Positions 30,076 to 38,874 of a DNA stretch of 64,000 nt are shown piece after piece (the first letter of the stretch is position 1; every line of letters starts with the position of its first letter). A program made the position numbers and the translations under genes. The notes beneath the pieces were generated by a model. It worked only from the letters and a program-made list of their open reading frames with translations. It had not been told where the DNA came from and did not search any database. Source of the DNA: Haloarchaeobius sp. FL176 (GTDB lineage: Archaea; Halobacteriota; Halobacteria; Halobacteriales; Natrialbaceae). The stretch covers positions 23,121 through 87,120 of the forward strand of contig NZ_JANJYH010000012.1 of NCBI RefSeq assembly GCF_024609245.1. The letters run 5' to 3'.

Positions 30076-32160
30076 CTACAGCTCCGTCTCACGCAGCTCC
30101 AGGTCCGCAACCACCTCGTAGGGGTGCTTCTCCTTGCGGATGCCGTCCAGAATCGCGAAGGCGTCACCTGGGGTCAGGAAGTGCTCGCAGACGACCCGGC
30201 CGAGCGGCGTCGGCTCGAAGCCGTCGACGAAGCCGTACTCGAGCAGCTTCCCGACGGCGTGCTTGGTGGGGATGTTGCCGAGCATCCGGTCGTTGAGCGC
30301 CTTCGCGGACTTGCCGGCGACCGCGACGTTCGCCAGCGTCTCCTCGACGGCGGCGTCCTCGTCGTACCGGGTGATGACGGGCTCCATCTCGCCCTTGAGC
30401 AGTTTGAACGCGACCTCGTCCTCGGACATCTCCATGGAGTTGTGGTAGGTGCACTCGGGCTCGACGAGCATGTACACCTTCCCGCGGTCGTGGTAGTCCG
30501 GGCGGCCGGCGCGGCCGAGCATCTGGCTGAACTCCTGCACGGAGAGCCACTCGATGCCCATCGCGAGCGAGTCGAAGATGACCTGCGAGGCGGGGAAGTC
30601 GACACCGGCGGCGAGCGCCGCCGTGGTCACTACCGCCGAGATATCCTGGTCGCCGAACATGCGCTCGACCTTCTTCCGGCGGCCGTAGTCCAGCCCGGCG
30701 TGGTAGGGCGCGGCGCTGTACTCCAGCTTGCGGGAGATCTCGTGACAGCGCCGGCGCGAGTTGGTGAAGATGATGGTCTGCCCCCGATACCCCTTCGAGG
30801 ACTCGCGGTCGAACTCGCGCTTGACGAGGCGGTTGATGATGCGTGGTTTCTCGCGGCCGTCGGCGAAGGTGACGTGGCGCTCGATGGGCACGGGGCGCTC
30901 CTCGAACTCGATGAGCTTCGCACGGAGCCCGCGGGCGAGTTCGGTTGGGTTGCCGACGGTCGCGGAGAGGTACACCCACTGCGCGCCGTCGTAGCTGGAC
31001 CGCTGTTGCTGGCGCTGCTGGCTGTAGTGCTTCAGCCGGGAGATGAGCCCGTCGAGGCGGTGCCCGCGGCCCTCCTCCTTCAGCGTGTGGACCTCGTCGA
31101 TGACGACGGTGCCGATGTCGCCGAGGTCCTTCCCGGTCCGCAGCGCGTGGTCGATGCCCTCGTAGGTGCCGACGATGACGTCGGCGGAGGGGTCGAATCT
31201 GGAGCCGGAGTCGTTGACGCGGCTGGCTCCGACACGGATGGTGACGTCGACGAGGTCGCCGTACTCGTCGGCAAAGTCCTCGTGCTTCTGGTTGGCGAGT
31301 GCGACGAGCGGGACGAGGAAGAGCATCTTCCCCTTCCCGTCGAGGACGTTCTGGAGGCCGGCGAGCTCGCCGATGAGGGTCTTCCCGGTCGCCGTCGCAC
31401 TGACGACCAGCTGGTCGTCGCCCATCCCGCGCGGGCCGTCGCCCTTTTGCTCGCCGAACAGCCCGTTCTCGACGGCGAGGCTCTGGACGGGCAGCAGGGT
31501 GTCGAACCGCTGGTCGAGCAGGCCCTGTAGCTTCGGGTGCAGCCCGAGGTCGTCGACCGGGACGAGGTCGATGTCCTCGGTCGTCGCCGATATCTCGTCG
31601 AACTTCGTCAGGTCCGGGTCGAGCTCGCCCTTCAGCAGGTTGCTGATGCGTTCGAGGTCCTGCACCTCCAGCAGCAGGTCCTCGAGGCGCGCCTTCGCGT
31701 CGCTGGTGAACTCGCCGTGATAGGCCAGCTCCTTCTCCAGCTCGCGGCGGGCGCAGTCGGTGCAGATCCAGTCAGTACCGTCCTTGACCGCGGTGTCGGT
31801 CGTGATGGGGGAGTACCGACCGGCGGAGGCGCAGTAGCGACAGGTCCGGACGACCTTCGCGTCGAGCTGGTAGCCGTCGAGCATCTCCTGGAGCTCCTCG
31901 CGAGCGCGGTTGGAGGTCTGCTCGGAGATGCGGATGCGCTCGGCGCGGCGTGCGATCTCGACGAACTCCTCGGGGCTGCGTGGCTCCTCGCTGGAGTCAC
32001 GGACGAGCCGGAACTTGCCGGGTCGGGGACCCGCGTTCGTCTCCTTGAGTTCGAGCTTCGAACGGAAGACGCGCTCGCCGTCGCGCTCGACGACCGCGAG
32101 GTAGTTCCTGCCGGCCTCGTGGAGGAACAGGGTGTCGACGCGCTGGACCTGTCGTGACAC
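30076..32160 (-). CDS. DEAD/DEAH-box helicase with N-terminal zinc motif
   Basis: This 694-residue protein starts at a GTG at 32160 (VSRQVQRVDTLFLHE). A four-cysteine zinc element (CRYCASAG...CTDC, about residues 105-140) precedes a superfamily 2 core: Walker A SATATGKTLIGE, VIGTYEG-like motif, VVIDEVHTL (DEVH box), YLSATVGNP, FTNSRRRCHEISRKL, VTTAALAAGVDFPAS and MLGRAGRPDYHDRG. The C-terminal part has a winged-helix-like region as in Hel308/Ski2-like enzymes. It could act on DNA or RNA; common annotation is a Ski2-type DNA helicase. An ATG far upstream at 32268 would add unconserved residues. Confidence 0.85.
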   Translation of the reverse strand: MSRQVQRVDTLFLHEAGRNYLAVVERDGERVFRSKLELKETNAGPRPGKFRLVRDSSEEPRSPEEFVEIARRAERIRISEQTSNRAREELQEMLDGYQLDAKVVRTCRYCASAGRYSPITTDTAVKDGTDWICTDCARRELEKELAYHGEFTSDAKARLEDLLLEVQDLERISNLLKGELDPDLTKFDEISATTEDIDLVPVDDLGLHPKLQGLLDQRFDTLLPVQSLAVENGLFGEQKGDGPRGMGDDQLVVSATATGKTLIGELAGLQNVLDGKGKMLFLVPLVALANQKHEDFADEYGDLVDVTIRVGASRVNDSGSRFDPSADVIVGTYEGIDHALRTGKDLGDIGTVVIDEVHTLKEEGRGHRLDGLISRLKHYSQQRQQQRSSYDGAQWVYLSATVGNPTELARGLRAKLIEFEERPVPIERHVTFADGREKPRIINRLVKREFDRESSKGYRGQTIIFTNSRRRCHEISRKLEYSAAPYHAGLDYGRRKKVERMFGDQDISAVVTTAALAAGVDFPASQVIFDSLAMGIEWLSVQEFSQMLGRAGRPDYHDRGKVYMLVEPECTYHNSMEMSEDEVAFKLLKGEMEPVITRYDEDAAVEETLANVAVAGKSAKALNDRMLGNIPTKHAVGKLLEYGFVDGFEPTPLGRVVCEHFLTPGDAFAILDGIRKEKHPYEVVADLELRETEL

Positions 32161-32224
32161 GCGATTCGGTACGAGAGCCGGGTATTTCAGGGGTTCGGAA
32201 CCTCTTCGGGGCCGGCGGCATCGG

Positions 32225-32596
32225 TCACTCCTGTAGCTGTATCTCGTCGTCGCCGTTGGGCACCGCACAGAGGAACGCCCCCTGCTCGTCGGCCTCGTTG
32301 CGGTACCAGTGGACGGTGCCGGCCGGAATCAGCAGGGAGTCGCCGGCGGAGACGACGTGCTCCTCGTCGGCTGTTCCGACGACGTACTCGCCCTCCAGCA
32401 CGTACTGCTCGTGCTCGACCGCGTTCGTGTGCTTTGGCACCTCGGCACCGGGGTCGAGGGTGAACCGCCGGATGGCGAAGTTGGGTGCGCCGTCGTCGGC
32501 GTCGACGAGCACGCCCTTCGAGAGGCCGTCGGCGGCGTCGACTGGTTCGTACGATACGTCCTCGCTCCGCCGGACGACCGGTGTCGGCTCGGACAT
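32225..32596 (-). CDS. Cupin-domain protein
   Basis: This 123-residue single-domain cupin has motif 1 PKHTNAVEHEQYVLEGE (metal His/His/Glu) and motif 2 GDSLLIPAGTVHWYRN (second histidine). Such proteins bind a metal and may be enzymes, sugar isomerases or sensors; no substrate is evident. It stands between the helicase and the protease genes on the minus strand. Confidence 0.88.
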   Translation of the reverse strand: MSEPTPVVRRSEDVSYEPVDAADGLSKGVLVDADDGAPNFAIRRFTLDPGAEVPKHTNAVEHEQYVLEGEYVVGTADEEHVVSAGDSLLIPAGTVHWYRNEADEQGAFLCAVPNGDDEIQLQE

Positions 32597-32694
32597 GGGC
32601 GACCGTAGGACCGACTGGCACTTAACGGGTACCGACCAGCCGGTCGCGGTGCCTCGTCACCCAATTTAAGAGTGGTCGGTGGCTACTCGATAGC

Positions 32695-33858
32695 ATGCGA
32701 AGTTTCAGGATCGGGTCGGTGTTCGGCATCCCCATCAAGCTGGACCTGACGTTCCTGCTGGTGCTGCCGCTCTTTGCGTTCCTCATCCAGCAGCAGGTCG
32801 GCTCCGTGACGGACCTCCTCAACCAGACGATGGGGGCGAACCTGCCGGTCGACCCGCTGGTGGCGGGCTGGATGCCGTGGGTGCTCGGGTTCGCGGTCGC
32901 TATCGGCCTGTTCGTCGGTGTCGTGCTCCACGAGCTCGGGCACTCGGTCGTCGCGATGCGGTACGGCTTCCCGATCGACTCCATCACGCTCTGGATATTC
33001 GGCGGCATCGCCTCCCTCTCGGAGATGCCCGAGGACTGGAAGCAGGAGTTCCAGATCGCCATCGCCGGGCCGGTCGTCTCCCTCGCCATCGGGGGTCTCT
33101 CCTACGGCGCGTTCCTGGCCGTTCCGACGAGTCTCCCGTCGATACGGTTCGTCCTCGGCTACCTCGCGCTGATGAACGTCGCGCTCGCCGTGTTCAACAT
33201 GCTGCCCGGCTTCCCGATGGACGGTGGCCGAGTCCTCCGCGCGCTGCTGGCCCGCACCCGGCCGTACGCGAAGGCCACCCAGATGGCCGCCGAGGTCGGG
33301 AAGGTGTTCGCGCTCCTGCTGGGACTGTTCGGCCTGCTCAACTTCCAGTGGCTGCTCATCGGTATCGCCTTTTTCATCTACATCGGCGCGTCCTCCGAGG
33401 CCCAGCAGGTCGTGATGAAGGCCGCCTTCGAGGGGGTGACGGTGCGGGACGTGATGACGCCCGGCCCCGACCTGCACACCGTCACGCCCGACACCAGCGT
33501 CTCGGAGCTGATGTCGCGGATGTTCTCCGAGCGCCACACCGGCTACCCGGTCATGGAAGGCGGCGACCTCGTCGGCCTCGTCACGCTGGAGGACGCTCGC
33601 GGCGTCAAAGCCGTCGAGCGCGACGCATACACCGTCGACGAGATCATGACCCGGGAGCTCCACACCATCACCCCCAACGCCGACGCGATGGAAGCCCTCC
33701 AGACGATGCAGTCACAGAGCGTCGGTCGGTTGCTCGTCGTCCGTGGCGACGACCTCGTCGGCCTCATCTCCCGGTCCGACCTGATGACCGCGTTCGATGT
33801 CGTCCAGGAGACCGGGTCGGTCGAGCCGGGCCGACGAACTCCCGTTCGCGAGACGTAG
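32695..33858 (+). CDS. Site-2 protease (M50) with tandem CBS domains
   Basis: This 387-residue membrane metalloprotease has several helices with HELGHSVVAMRYG (HExxH zinc site, about residues 80-92) and NMLPGFPMDGGRVLRALL (the NxxPxxPxDGG zinc aspartate). Two CBS domains follow (TVRDVMTPGPDLHTV; VDEIMTRELHTITP) and probably sense adenosine nucleotides. Family members cut transmembrane regulators within the bilayer. The target is unknown. Confidence 0.93.
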   Translation: MRSFRIGSVFGIPIKLDLTFLLVLPLFAFLIQQQVGSVTDLLNQTMGANLPVDPLVAGWMPWVLGFAVAIGLFVGVVLHELGHSVVAMRYGFPIDSITLWIFGGIASLSEMPEDWKQEFQIAIAGPVVSLAIGGLSYGAFLAVPTSLPSIRFVLGYLALMNVALAVFNMLPGFPMDGGRVLRALLARTRPYAKATQMAAEVGKVFALLLGLFGLLNFQWLLIGIAFFIYIGASSEAQQVVMKAAFEGVTVRDVMTPGPDLHTVTPDTSVSELMSRMFSERHTGYPVMEGGDLVGLVTLEDARGVKAVERDAYTVDEIMTRELHTITPNADAMEALQTMQSQSVGRLLVVRGDDLVGLISRSDLMTAFDVVQETGSVEPGRRTPVRET

Positions 33859-33980
33859 CGACCGGATAGCCGGCGGCCACCGCTTTCGGTGATGGGCACT
33901 CGCCTCGGCAAGTGCGTGATATACCAACGTGTACGCTTATTGTTGGTAGAGAGACAGGGATACAGGGGGGGAAACGCCGA

Positions 33981-35321
33981 GTGACACGAGGAGCGACACG
34001 TATCCGAGCGTTGGTCGCCGACAACTACCGGTCACTGCTGGTCGTCTGTCTGGTCGCGAGCGCGGTCGCCGGTGTCGTCGCTGCCGATGCGGTACAGCCA
34101 CAGTCTACGACGGTCACGGAGCAGCAGCGCCTGTACGAACCGACCGCAGCCGTCAGCCACGGCGCTGACGTCGTCACGGAGACTCCCGTCTACGACCGCG
34201 AGCGACTCGAGAACCGGCCGGTGTACTTCGCGAACGTGTCGCCGGTCATCTCGGGCAACGTCACCGTCGGGCATCAGGGCGACGCGACGCTGAACACGAC
34301 CGTCGAAACGGCGGTGGTTCTGCGTGCCATCGGCGAGAGCGGCGGGTCGGGTAGCGGCGATGGACAGCGCACCGAAGCGACCGTCTACTGGGAGCGGACG
34401 TTCGCCCGGAACACCACCAGCGCGACGCTTGATGGCGGCGAACAGCTCCGGGTTCCGTACGCCGTCAACGCCACCGCGCTGTTCGACCGCGTCGACGCCA
34501 TCCAGCGCGCGCTCGACAGCAGCGCCGGCGAGACACAGGTGTTCCTCCGGGCGACGGTCCACCGGCGCGGGCAGGTCGACGGACGGACGGTCGACCAGTC
34601 CGAGGAACTCCGCGTCCGGTTCACCGGTGACGGGACCGCCGTCCGCGTCGAGACGACGGGCCTCGATGCGAGCCCGGTCACCGTCACCGAACGGCGGCGC
34701 GTCACTGACCGGCCAGGCGGCCCCGTCGTCGCCGCGTCACTCGTCGGCACTGGCGCCGTCTGGCTGCTCACGTTCGCGCTCGTGAGCGTCGGTGTCGCGG
34801 CCCGTTACCGTGACGTGCGCATCGAACCCACCGATACCGAGCGGGCCCGGGTGCAGTTCGAGAGCGAGCGTGAGGAGTTCGCGGAGTGGATCACCACGGG
34901 GACGGTGCCAGACTCGGTCCGCGGGCGCACCACCGTCGCGGTCGACTCCCTCACCGGGGTCGTGGACGTGGCCATCGACACCGACTCTCGGGTCATCGAA
35001 TCGGGCGACGATGGTCGGTTCTACGTCCCCGATGGAGAGCTCTGCTACGTGTACGAGCCGCCGCCGACCCTCGAAGAGACCGACGACGTACTCGCGAGCA
35101 CTGAGAGCGCGACGGCTGTCGACGACGAGAGCACCTTCGAGTTTCCGGAGTCCGAGGGCGCGGTCCTGTCCGAGGACGGAACCTGGGGTACGGACCCGGA
35201 CGACGGCGGCGATGAGTCCGACGCCGACGATGGCTCCGACCCTGACGGCGAAGCGGAGGTCTCCGACCCGACGAGAGCCGAGGGTGACGAATCGACCGTC
35301 CCTCCGGAAGACGACGACTGA
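33981..35321 (+). CDS. DUF5305 membrane protein
   Basis: The GTG at 33981 gives 446 residues; an ATG at 33912 would add an unlikely leader. Layout: a short basic N-terminus, a membrane helix (LLVVCLVASAVAGVVAADAV), an extracellular beta-rich domain (EQQRLYEPTAAVSHGADVVTE, YFANVSPVISGNVTV), a second helix (VAASLVGTGAVWLLTFALVSVGVAARY) and a cytosolic part with VDVAIDTDSRVIES, ending in an acidic tail. This fits DUF5305, a haloarchaeal family often encoded near signal peptidase genes. No signal peptidase gene is next to it here. It is the last clear chromosomal gene before the repeat junction. Confidence 0.85.
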   Translation: MTRGATRIRALVADNYRSLLVVCLVASAVAGVVAADAVQPQSTTVTEQQRLYEPTAAVSHGADVVTETPVYDRERLENRPVYFANVSPVISGNVTVGHQGDATLNTTVETAVVLRAIGESGGSGSGDGQRTEATVYWERTFARNTTSATLDGGEQLRVPYAVNATALFDRVDAIQRALDSSAGETQVFLRATVHRRGQVDGRTVDQSEELRVRFTGDGTAVRVETTGLDASPVTVTERRRVTDRPGGPVVAASLVGTGAVWLLTFALVSVGVAARYRDVRIEPTDTERARVQFESEREEFAEWITTGTVPDSVRGRTTVAVDSLTGVVDVAIDTDSRVIESGDDGRFYVPDGELCYVYEPPPTLEETDDVLASTESATAVDDESTFEFPESEGAVLSEDGTWGTDPDDGGDESDADDGSDPDGEAEVSDPTRAEGDESTVPPEDDD

Positions 35322-35461
35322 GGCTCCCGCCACCGCCGTTGCCGCCGGTAGCCGTAACTGCTCAGACGAGGGAAGGGCTTCGTGGATGGCACTCGAACAC
35401 CGTGGCTGAAATGTCTGGTTGCGGCCACGAGCGTCTACCCACGGTGTTGCTACGAGAGTCA

Positions 35462-35981
35462 ATTCCTGCCTTCCGACCTTGTCACTCCTCCCTTCGGTCG
35501 TCGTGAAACGGTCCGGGTGCGAGAATCGAACCTCACTCGCAGCCTCGCTGTGCTCGGCTGCTCCCTGGTTCGATTCTCTTCGATGGACGTTCGTCTACTC
35601 ACTTTCGTTCGCAGACAGAAGGTCCGGGTGCGAGAATCGAACCTCACTCGCAGCCTCGCTGTGCTCGGCTGCTCCCTGGTTCGATTCTCTTCGATGGACG
35701 TTCGTCTACTCACTTTCGTTCGCAGACAGAAGGTCCGGGTGCGAGAATCGAACCTCACTCGCAGCCTCGCTGTGCTCGGCTGCTCCCTGGTTCGATTCTC
35801 TTCGATGGACGTTCGTCTACTCACTTTCGTTCGCAGACAGAAGGTCCGGGTGCGAGAATCGAACCGTAGCTAGACGTGCTCGCTTCGCTGCGCGCGACTG
35901 GCAGGATTCGATTCCTGCCTTCCGGCCTTGTCACTCCTCCCTTCGGTCGTCGTGAAAAGGTCCGGGTGCGAGAATCGAACC
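35462..35981. repeat. Pair of 71-bp direct repeats bracketing the tRNA-His-end array
   Basis: The 71 bp at 35462-35532 recur at 35911-35981 with two mismatches, 449 bp apart. Each copy has attcctgccttcc...cttcggtcgtcgtgaaa followed by the 23-bp tRNA-His 3' end. The right copy joins the 3'-half tRNA, so it looks like the original downstream flank of the tRNA gene; the left copy is then a duplicated flank. The remaining DNA from 35322 to 35461 shows no gene. Confidence 0.8.
35510..35842. repeat. Three perfect 111-bp tandem repeats, each beginning with a tRNA-His 3' end
   Basis: Units 35510-35620, 35621-35731 and 35732-35842 are identical; a partial fourth copy (23 bp) starts at 35843. Each unit opens with ggtccgggtgcgagaatcg, the reverse complement of a tRNA-His acceptor and T-arm. 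Inside, gagaatcgaacc is matched 34 bp later by ggttcgattctc (12-bp inverted repeat; 35521-35532 with 35567-35578 in unit 1), enclosing a second stem gcagcc/ggctgc. Each unit could thus form a branched hairpin. Because 111 is divisible by 3, all frames stay open, giving false repetitive reading frames. Confidence 0.9.
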
Positions 35982-36003
35982 CGCGTCTCAGCCTCCACAA
36001 GGT
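35959..36003 (-). other. 3'-half tRNA-His fragment, probable left attachment site (att)
   Basis: Read on the minus strand this is accttgtggaggctgag, then the T-arm gcgggttcgattctcgc and acceptor acccggacc. The anticodon loop ttgtgga gives GTG (His), and the base after the acceptor strand is C, the C73 discriminator special to archaeal tRNA-His. The 5' half (acceptor 5' strand, D-arm) is absent: pairing in the anticodon stem fails after two base pairs. A 3' tRNA fragment beside an integrase gene is the classical scar of a tRNA-targeted element. Confidence 0.8.
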
Positions 36004-36136
36004 AAAGCACCGGTTCTACACAAATGTGGTGAATGTTTCGGAGTATAATTAGAGCAGAAACGCATTCAAAGCACCCTATTTGTCTGTATAAGGGAGAATA
36101 CGAATCAAGGTTTAAGTATGCAAATATTGTGGATGT

Positions 36137-36382
36137 TCACGAATTTGACGCCTCAATAATCTCCTCATCTACGTCGAGGAGGAGCTCGCCCTTGGGACCG
36201 AGTCGATAGATACCGGAATGCTTGCTTTCCTTTTTCACCCATCCTAGGTCAATCATGGTACGGAGAACACGACGAGCGGTGTGGCGTTCCGATTCCTCGA
36301 AGGGAAGGTCTCGCAATTTGAATTTCCCGCGGTTGACGAGCATGGTCAGCGCGGCGTCCCAGACTCTATCTCTGAGAGTCAC
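36137..36382 (-). CDS. Small winged-helix protein (element-encoded), paralogue of 45174-45419
   Basis: From a GTG at 36382 this is an 81-residue protein, MTLRDRVWDAALTML, with a helix-helix-wing pattern: RGKFKLRDLPFEESERHTARR, VLRTMIDLGWVKKES, then a wing SGIYRLGPKGELLL. It is about half identical to the protein at 45174-45419, and even the bases around the GTG (gatagtgac) match, which supports this start over a TTG at 36388. Likely a small DNA-binding regulator of the element, lying between the att site and the integrase. Confidence 0.7.
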   Translation of the reverse strand: MTLRDRVWDAALTMLVNRGKFKLRDLPFEESERHTARRVLRTMIDLGWVKKESKHSGIYRLGPKGELLLDVDEEIIEASNS

Positions 36383-36462
36383 TATCAAGCACCTCGTTTA
36401 GTCGGTAGCGGTTTTGGAGCATGGTCTGGCTTTACGGGTTGGTCTGCTTTATTGGTTGCCGC

Positions 36463-37674
36463 TCAACGCTTCTTGAAGTAGTCGTCAGCCGCTTGGTCAG
36501 CATTCCGAACGTAGCGCTCTGCGGTCTCGTAGCGGTTGATTCGGAGTTGCCTCATCAGGAGCGTGATGCTTCCTCCTTTGTTGATGATGTCCGTACCGAC
36601 TCCCCGACGAATCATGTACCAACCGTTCTCACGGGTCTCCAAGTCGATGCCAACCTCTCGCTGGAGACGCATCAGTACCTGACGGCGGAGTGATGCGGAC
36701 CCGTAGGGATTTCCCTCTTTTGTGAGCCAGATGGCATCAGTGTCCTCATACTCGGGGAGCTCAGCACGCTTGTCAAGCCAGTAGTTGATGACCCTCGCTG
36801 TTTCCGGACTGATTCGGCATTCTCGATTCCTTTTCCCCGCTTTTGAGTCCTCTTCTCTCGGGATTCGAAGGTAAGCGTCGTTTTCGTTCTTTGTGTGGAG
36901 CCACTGCACTCTCGATGCGACAATCTCACACGGACGGAAACCCACGTCACAGCTCAAATGCACGAGACTGGGAATCTTCCAGTTCACGGTCTCCCAATCC
37001 TCGTCTTCAAGTTCGTACTTCGGTTTTTCGAGGCGCTGGGCGAGATGCGCGGCCCACTTGTCTTGCTCTTCCTCGGACATCTTCTCACGGTCCGGAATGA
37101 CGTGCAACTTCAACGAGGCAGCTTTGAGTGCTTTCAGTTCGTGGTCGCGGTGCCAATCGGTGAATCCCGGGTCAGACTCTTGTTGATGGATGTCTCGATA
37201 CACCTCCTCGCTGTCCGGAATCTTCCAATCGACCCCTCGATACTTCAAGACGAGTTGGGCGTTGTTGATTGTCCGGCGATTCGAGTCTAGCCTGTTTCCG
37301 TTGGTTAGGAGGTCGTACCAGTATCGGTCAAGATGGTCTTTGGTGAAGTCAATCGTAAACGTACCATCCCGTTCAATCACTTCGCCGTCATAATCTGTCC
37401 CGATTTCTCGTCCGAAGTACAGCCACTCGCAGAATTTCTCAACACGGTTCATGATGTCCCACATTGAGTTGTAGGCGTAACCTTCCCGGCGTTTGGGATT
37501 CTTTCCGCGGTCGTACGCCCACCGGGCGAAGGCCAGCCGCCAGTCTTCGAACATCTGGAACTCCATCTGGTTGAGGTTCTTCTGGAGACTTCTCCGGATT
37601 CCGGGGATGTTCATTTCTTCCCTAGTGAATTCTGGGATTTGTTCGTCGTCGTCCGGGTTGTGCGAGGTGGACAT
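36463..37674 (-). CDS. Tyrosine recombinase/integrase
   Basis: A 403-residue XerC/D-like protein: an N-terminal helical SAM-like core-binding domain (about 30-150) and a catalytic domain from about 220. Candidate catalytic residues are Arg247 in DVGFRPCEIVA, Lys279/281, Arg356 in the box normally written HxxR, and Tyr388 in ETAERYVRN. The box histidine is replaced by tyrosine (GWYMIRRGVG, Tyr353). The position beside the tRNA-His fragment makes it the probable integrase of this element. It is transcribed toward the att site. Confidence 0.88.
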   Translation of the reverse strand: MSTSHNPDDDEQIPEFTREEMNIPGIRRSLQKNLNQMEFQMFEDWRLAFARWAYDRGKNPKRREGYAYNSMWDIMNRVEKFCEWLYFGREIGTDYDGEVIERDGTFTIDFTKDHLDRYWYDLLTNGNRLDSNRRTINNAQLVLKYRGVDWKIPDSEEVYRDIHQQESDPGFTDWHRDHELKALKAASLKLHVIPDREKMSEEEQDKWAAHLAQRLEKPKYELEDEDWETVNWKIPSLVHLSCDVGFRPCEIVASRVQWLHTKNENDAYLRIPREEDSKAGKRNRECRISPETARVINYWLDKRAELPEYEDTDAIWLTKEGNPYGSASLRRQVLMRLQREVGIDLETRENGWYMIRRGVGTDIINKGGSITLLMRQLRINRYETAERYVRNADQAADDYFKKR

Positions 37675-38120
37675 TTTCTTGACTCAACACTTCTAATGTT
37701 TGGGACCATATATGCTTAGCTATTTTTTCAGAATGACTAAAGTTCCCTTTAGACGCTGTATTCAGGGCTTTGAGGCGTTGTTAGCTAATTGCATTATTGT
37801 ATAGACTTTCCATACAGTGGTATATTTTTGTCAGCCTGACTATTTGAACTCTGAGGTGTATACACTGCGTTAGCCGCTTCAACAAAGTCGACCGCCCCGG
37901 GGAATACCCAAGTCAATAACCACATAGTAAACCGATAACCACCTTCAGAGGAACTCCACCCTCAACCTACTTTGACGGGGGTATCCCCATAGGGGATAGT
38001 CGGAAAGCAAATTTCACGCTGTTTTACCCTGTGTCTCCACGCTGCGCGAACAGCATCTCACCGGCACTGCGCACTATGTCTCACACAATATCTTTGCAAT
38101 CTGAGAGAGGCAGATATTCT
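37675..38120. promoter_or_regulatory. AT-rich intergenic region with a 7+7 palindrome
   Basis: About 445 bp between the integrase and the next gene, without a clear coding frame. At 37982-37998 tatcccc-ata-ggggata forms a perfect inverted repeat about 120 bp before the ATG at 38121. The AT-rich stretch near 37725-37850 likely contains the integrase promoter (tatatgcttagctattttttc, in part). Confidence 0.5.
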
Positions 38121-38768
38121 ATGAAGTCGAACAGGACAGAGACTCCTCACAACCCGGAGGACCTCCAAGCAGCAGATTACGATGACGCCAGCCTGAAAAT
38201 TCTGAAATGCCTCGACAGGCATCAGAAATCCCAAGCGAATTCCGTGGTTATCCGGAGGGAGACGGGGCTACCTAAACACAAAGTGGAGCAGCGAATCAGA
38301 GCAGACGGCATTCTCGTACGCGCAGGCCTCGTCGAAAAGGCTGGATACGACCCTGACACGAACTACGCTCATCCTCCGAAGGTGATTGCCCTGACTCAGT
38401 ATGCGCTAGACGCGATTTACTACGGATTCTTCGAGGACGACGTATACGAGACCGGTCAAGTCATCCTCGACGAAGAGCAATTCATAGATTTCCAGCAGTC
38501 GCTTAGTGGACTTGAAGCACGACTTGACCATCTCTCTGAGGTAGTTGAACAACTCAATGAGTCCTCACAAAAACGATACCGTGACGTGGAGAACTACACC
38601 GAGTTTGTCTACTACGAGGTCGCGATGCTCCGAGAGGTGGTCAATGAGCTCGGTGCCCCGAAGGAAGTGATGCGGAAAAAGACGGATGAGTGCCGTAAGA
38701 GGGCAGATAACGGAACCAGTCTTAAGCGCGAATTTTACCCTGATGTGGCTGGACAAAGTCAGTCATGA
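38121..38768 (+). CDS. Winged-helix and coiled-coil protein, function unknown
   Basis: The ATG at 38121 gives 215 residues. Residues about 20-90 look like a winged-helix domain (ASLKILKCLDRHQKSQANS, then VIRRETGLPKHKVEQRI, LVRAGLVEKAGY). Residues 130-175 form a coiled coil (LSGLEARLDHLSEVVEQLNESS). The tail is basic. This layout suits a DNA-binding regulator. The palindrome upstream is a candidate autoregulatory site. It is convergent with the CBASS operon. Confidence 0.65.
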   Translation: MKSNRTETPHNPEDLQAADYDDASLKILKCLDRHQKSQANSVVIRRETGLPKHKVEQRIRADGILVRAGLVEKAGYDPDTNYAHPPKVIALTQYALDAIYYGFFEDDVYETGQVILDEEQFIDFQQSLSGLEARLDHLSEVVEQLNESSQKRYRDVENYTEFVYYEVAMLREVVNELGAPKEVMRKKTDECRKRADNGTSLKREFYPDVAGQSQS

Positions 38769-38874
38769 TTTAGTTGATAAATGTGAGAATGGCCTACCGT
38801 ACCTACATCCCCCGCGTGTATTTTGCTTGACCAACTGATTGATATCGTTGCGCTCGAAGCATCCGGTCCACAAG

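Noticed and set aside
35382..35955. Open frames of 121-178 residues across the repeat array
   Set aside because: They exist because the 111-bp repeat is a multiple of three; they encode the same 37 residues three times and match nothing.
35462..35981. CRISPR array
   Set aside because: Repeats are only three, have no spacers of constant length and contain tRNA sequence; no cas genes are near.
35959..36050. Complete tRNA-His gene
   Set aside because: The 5' half and D-arm are absent and the anticodon stem does not pair beyond two base pairs.
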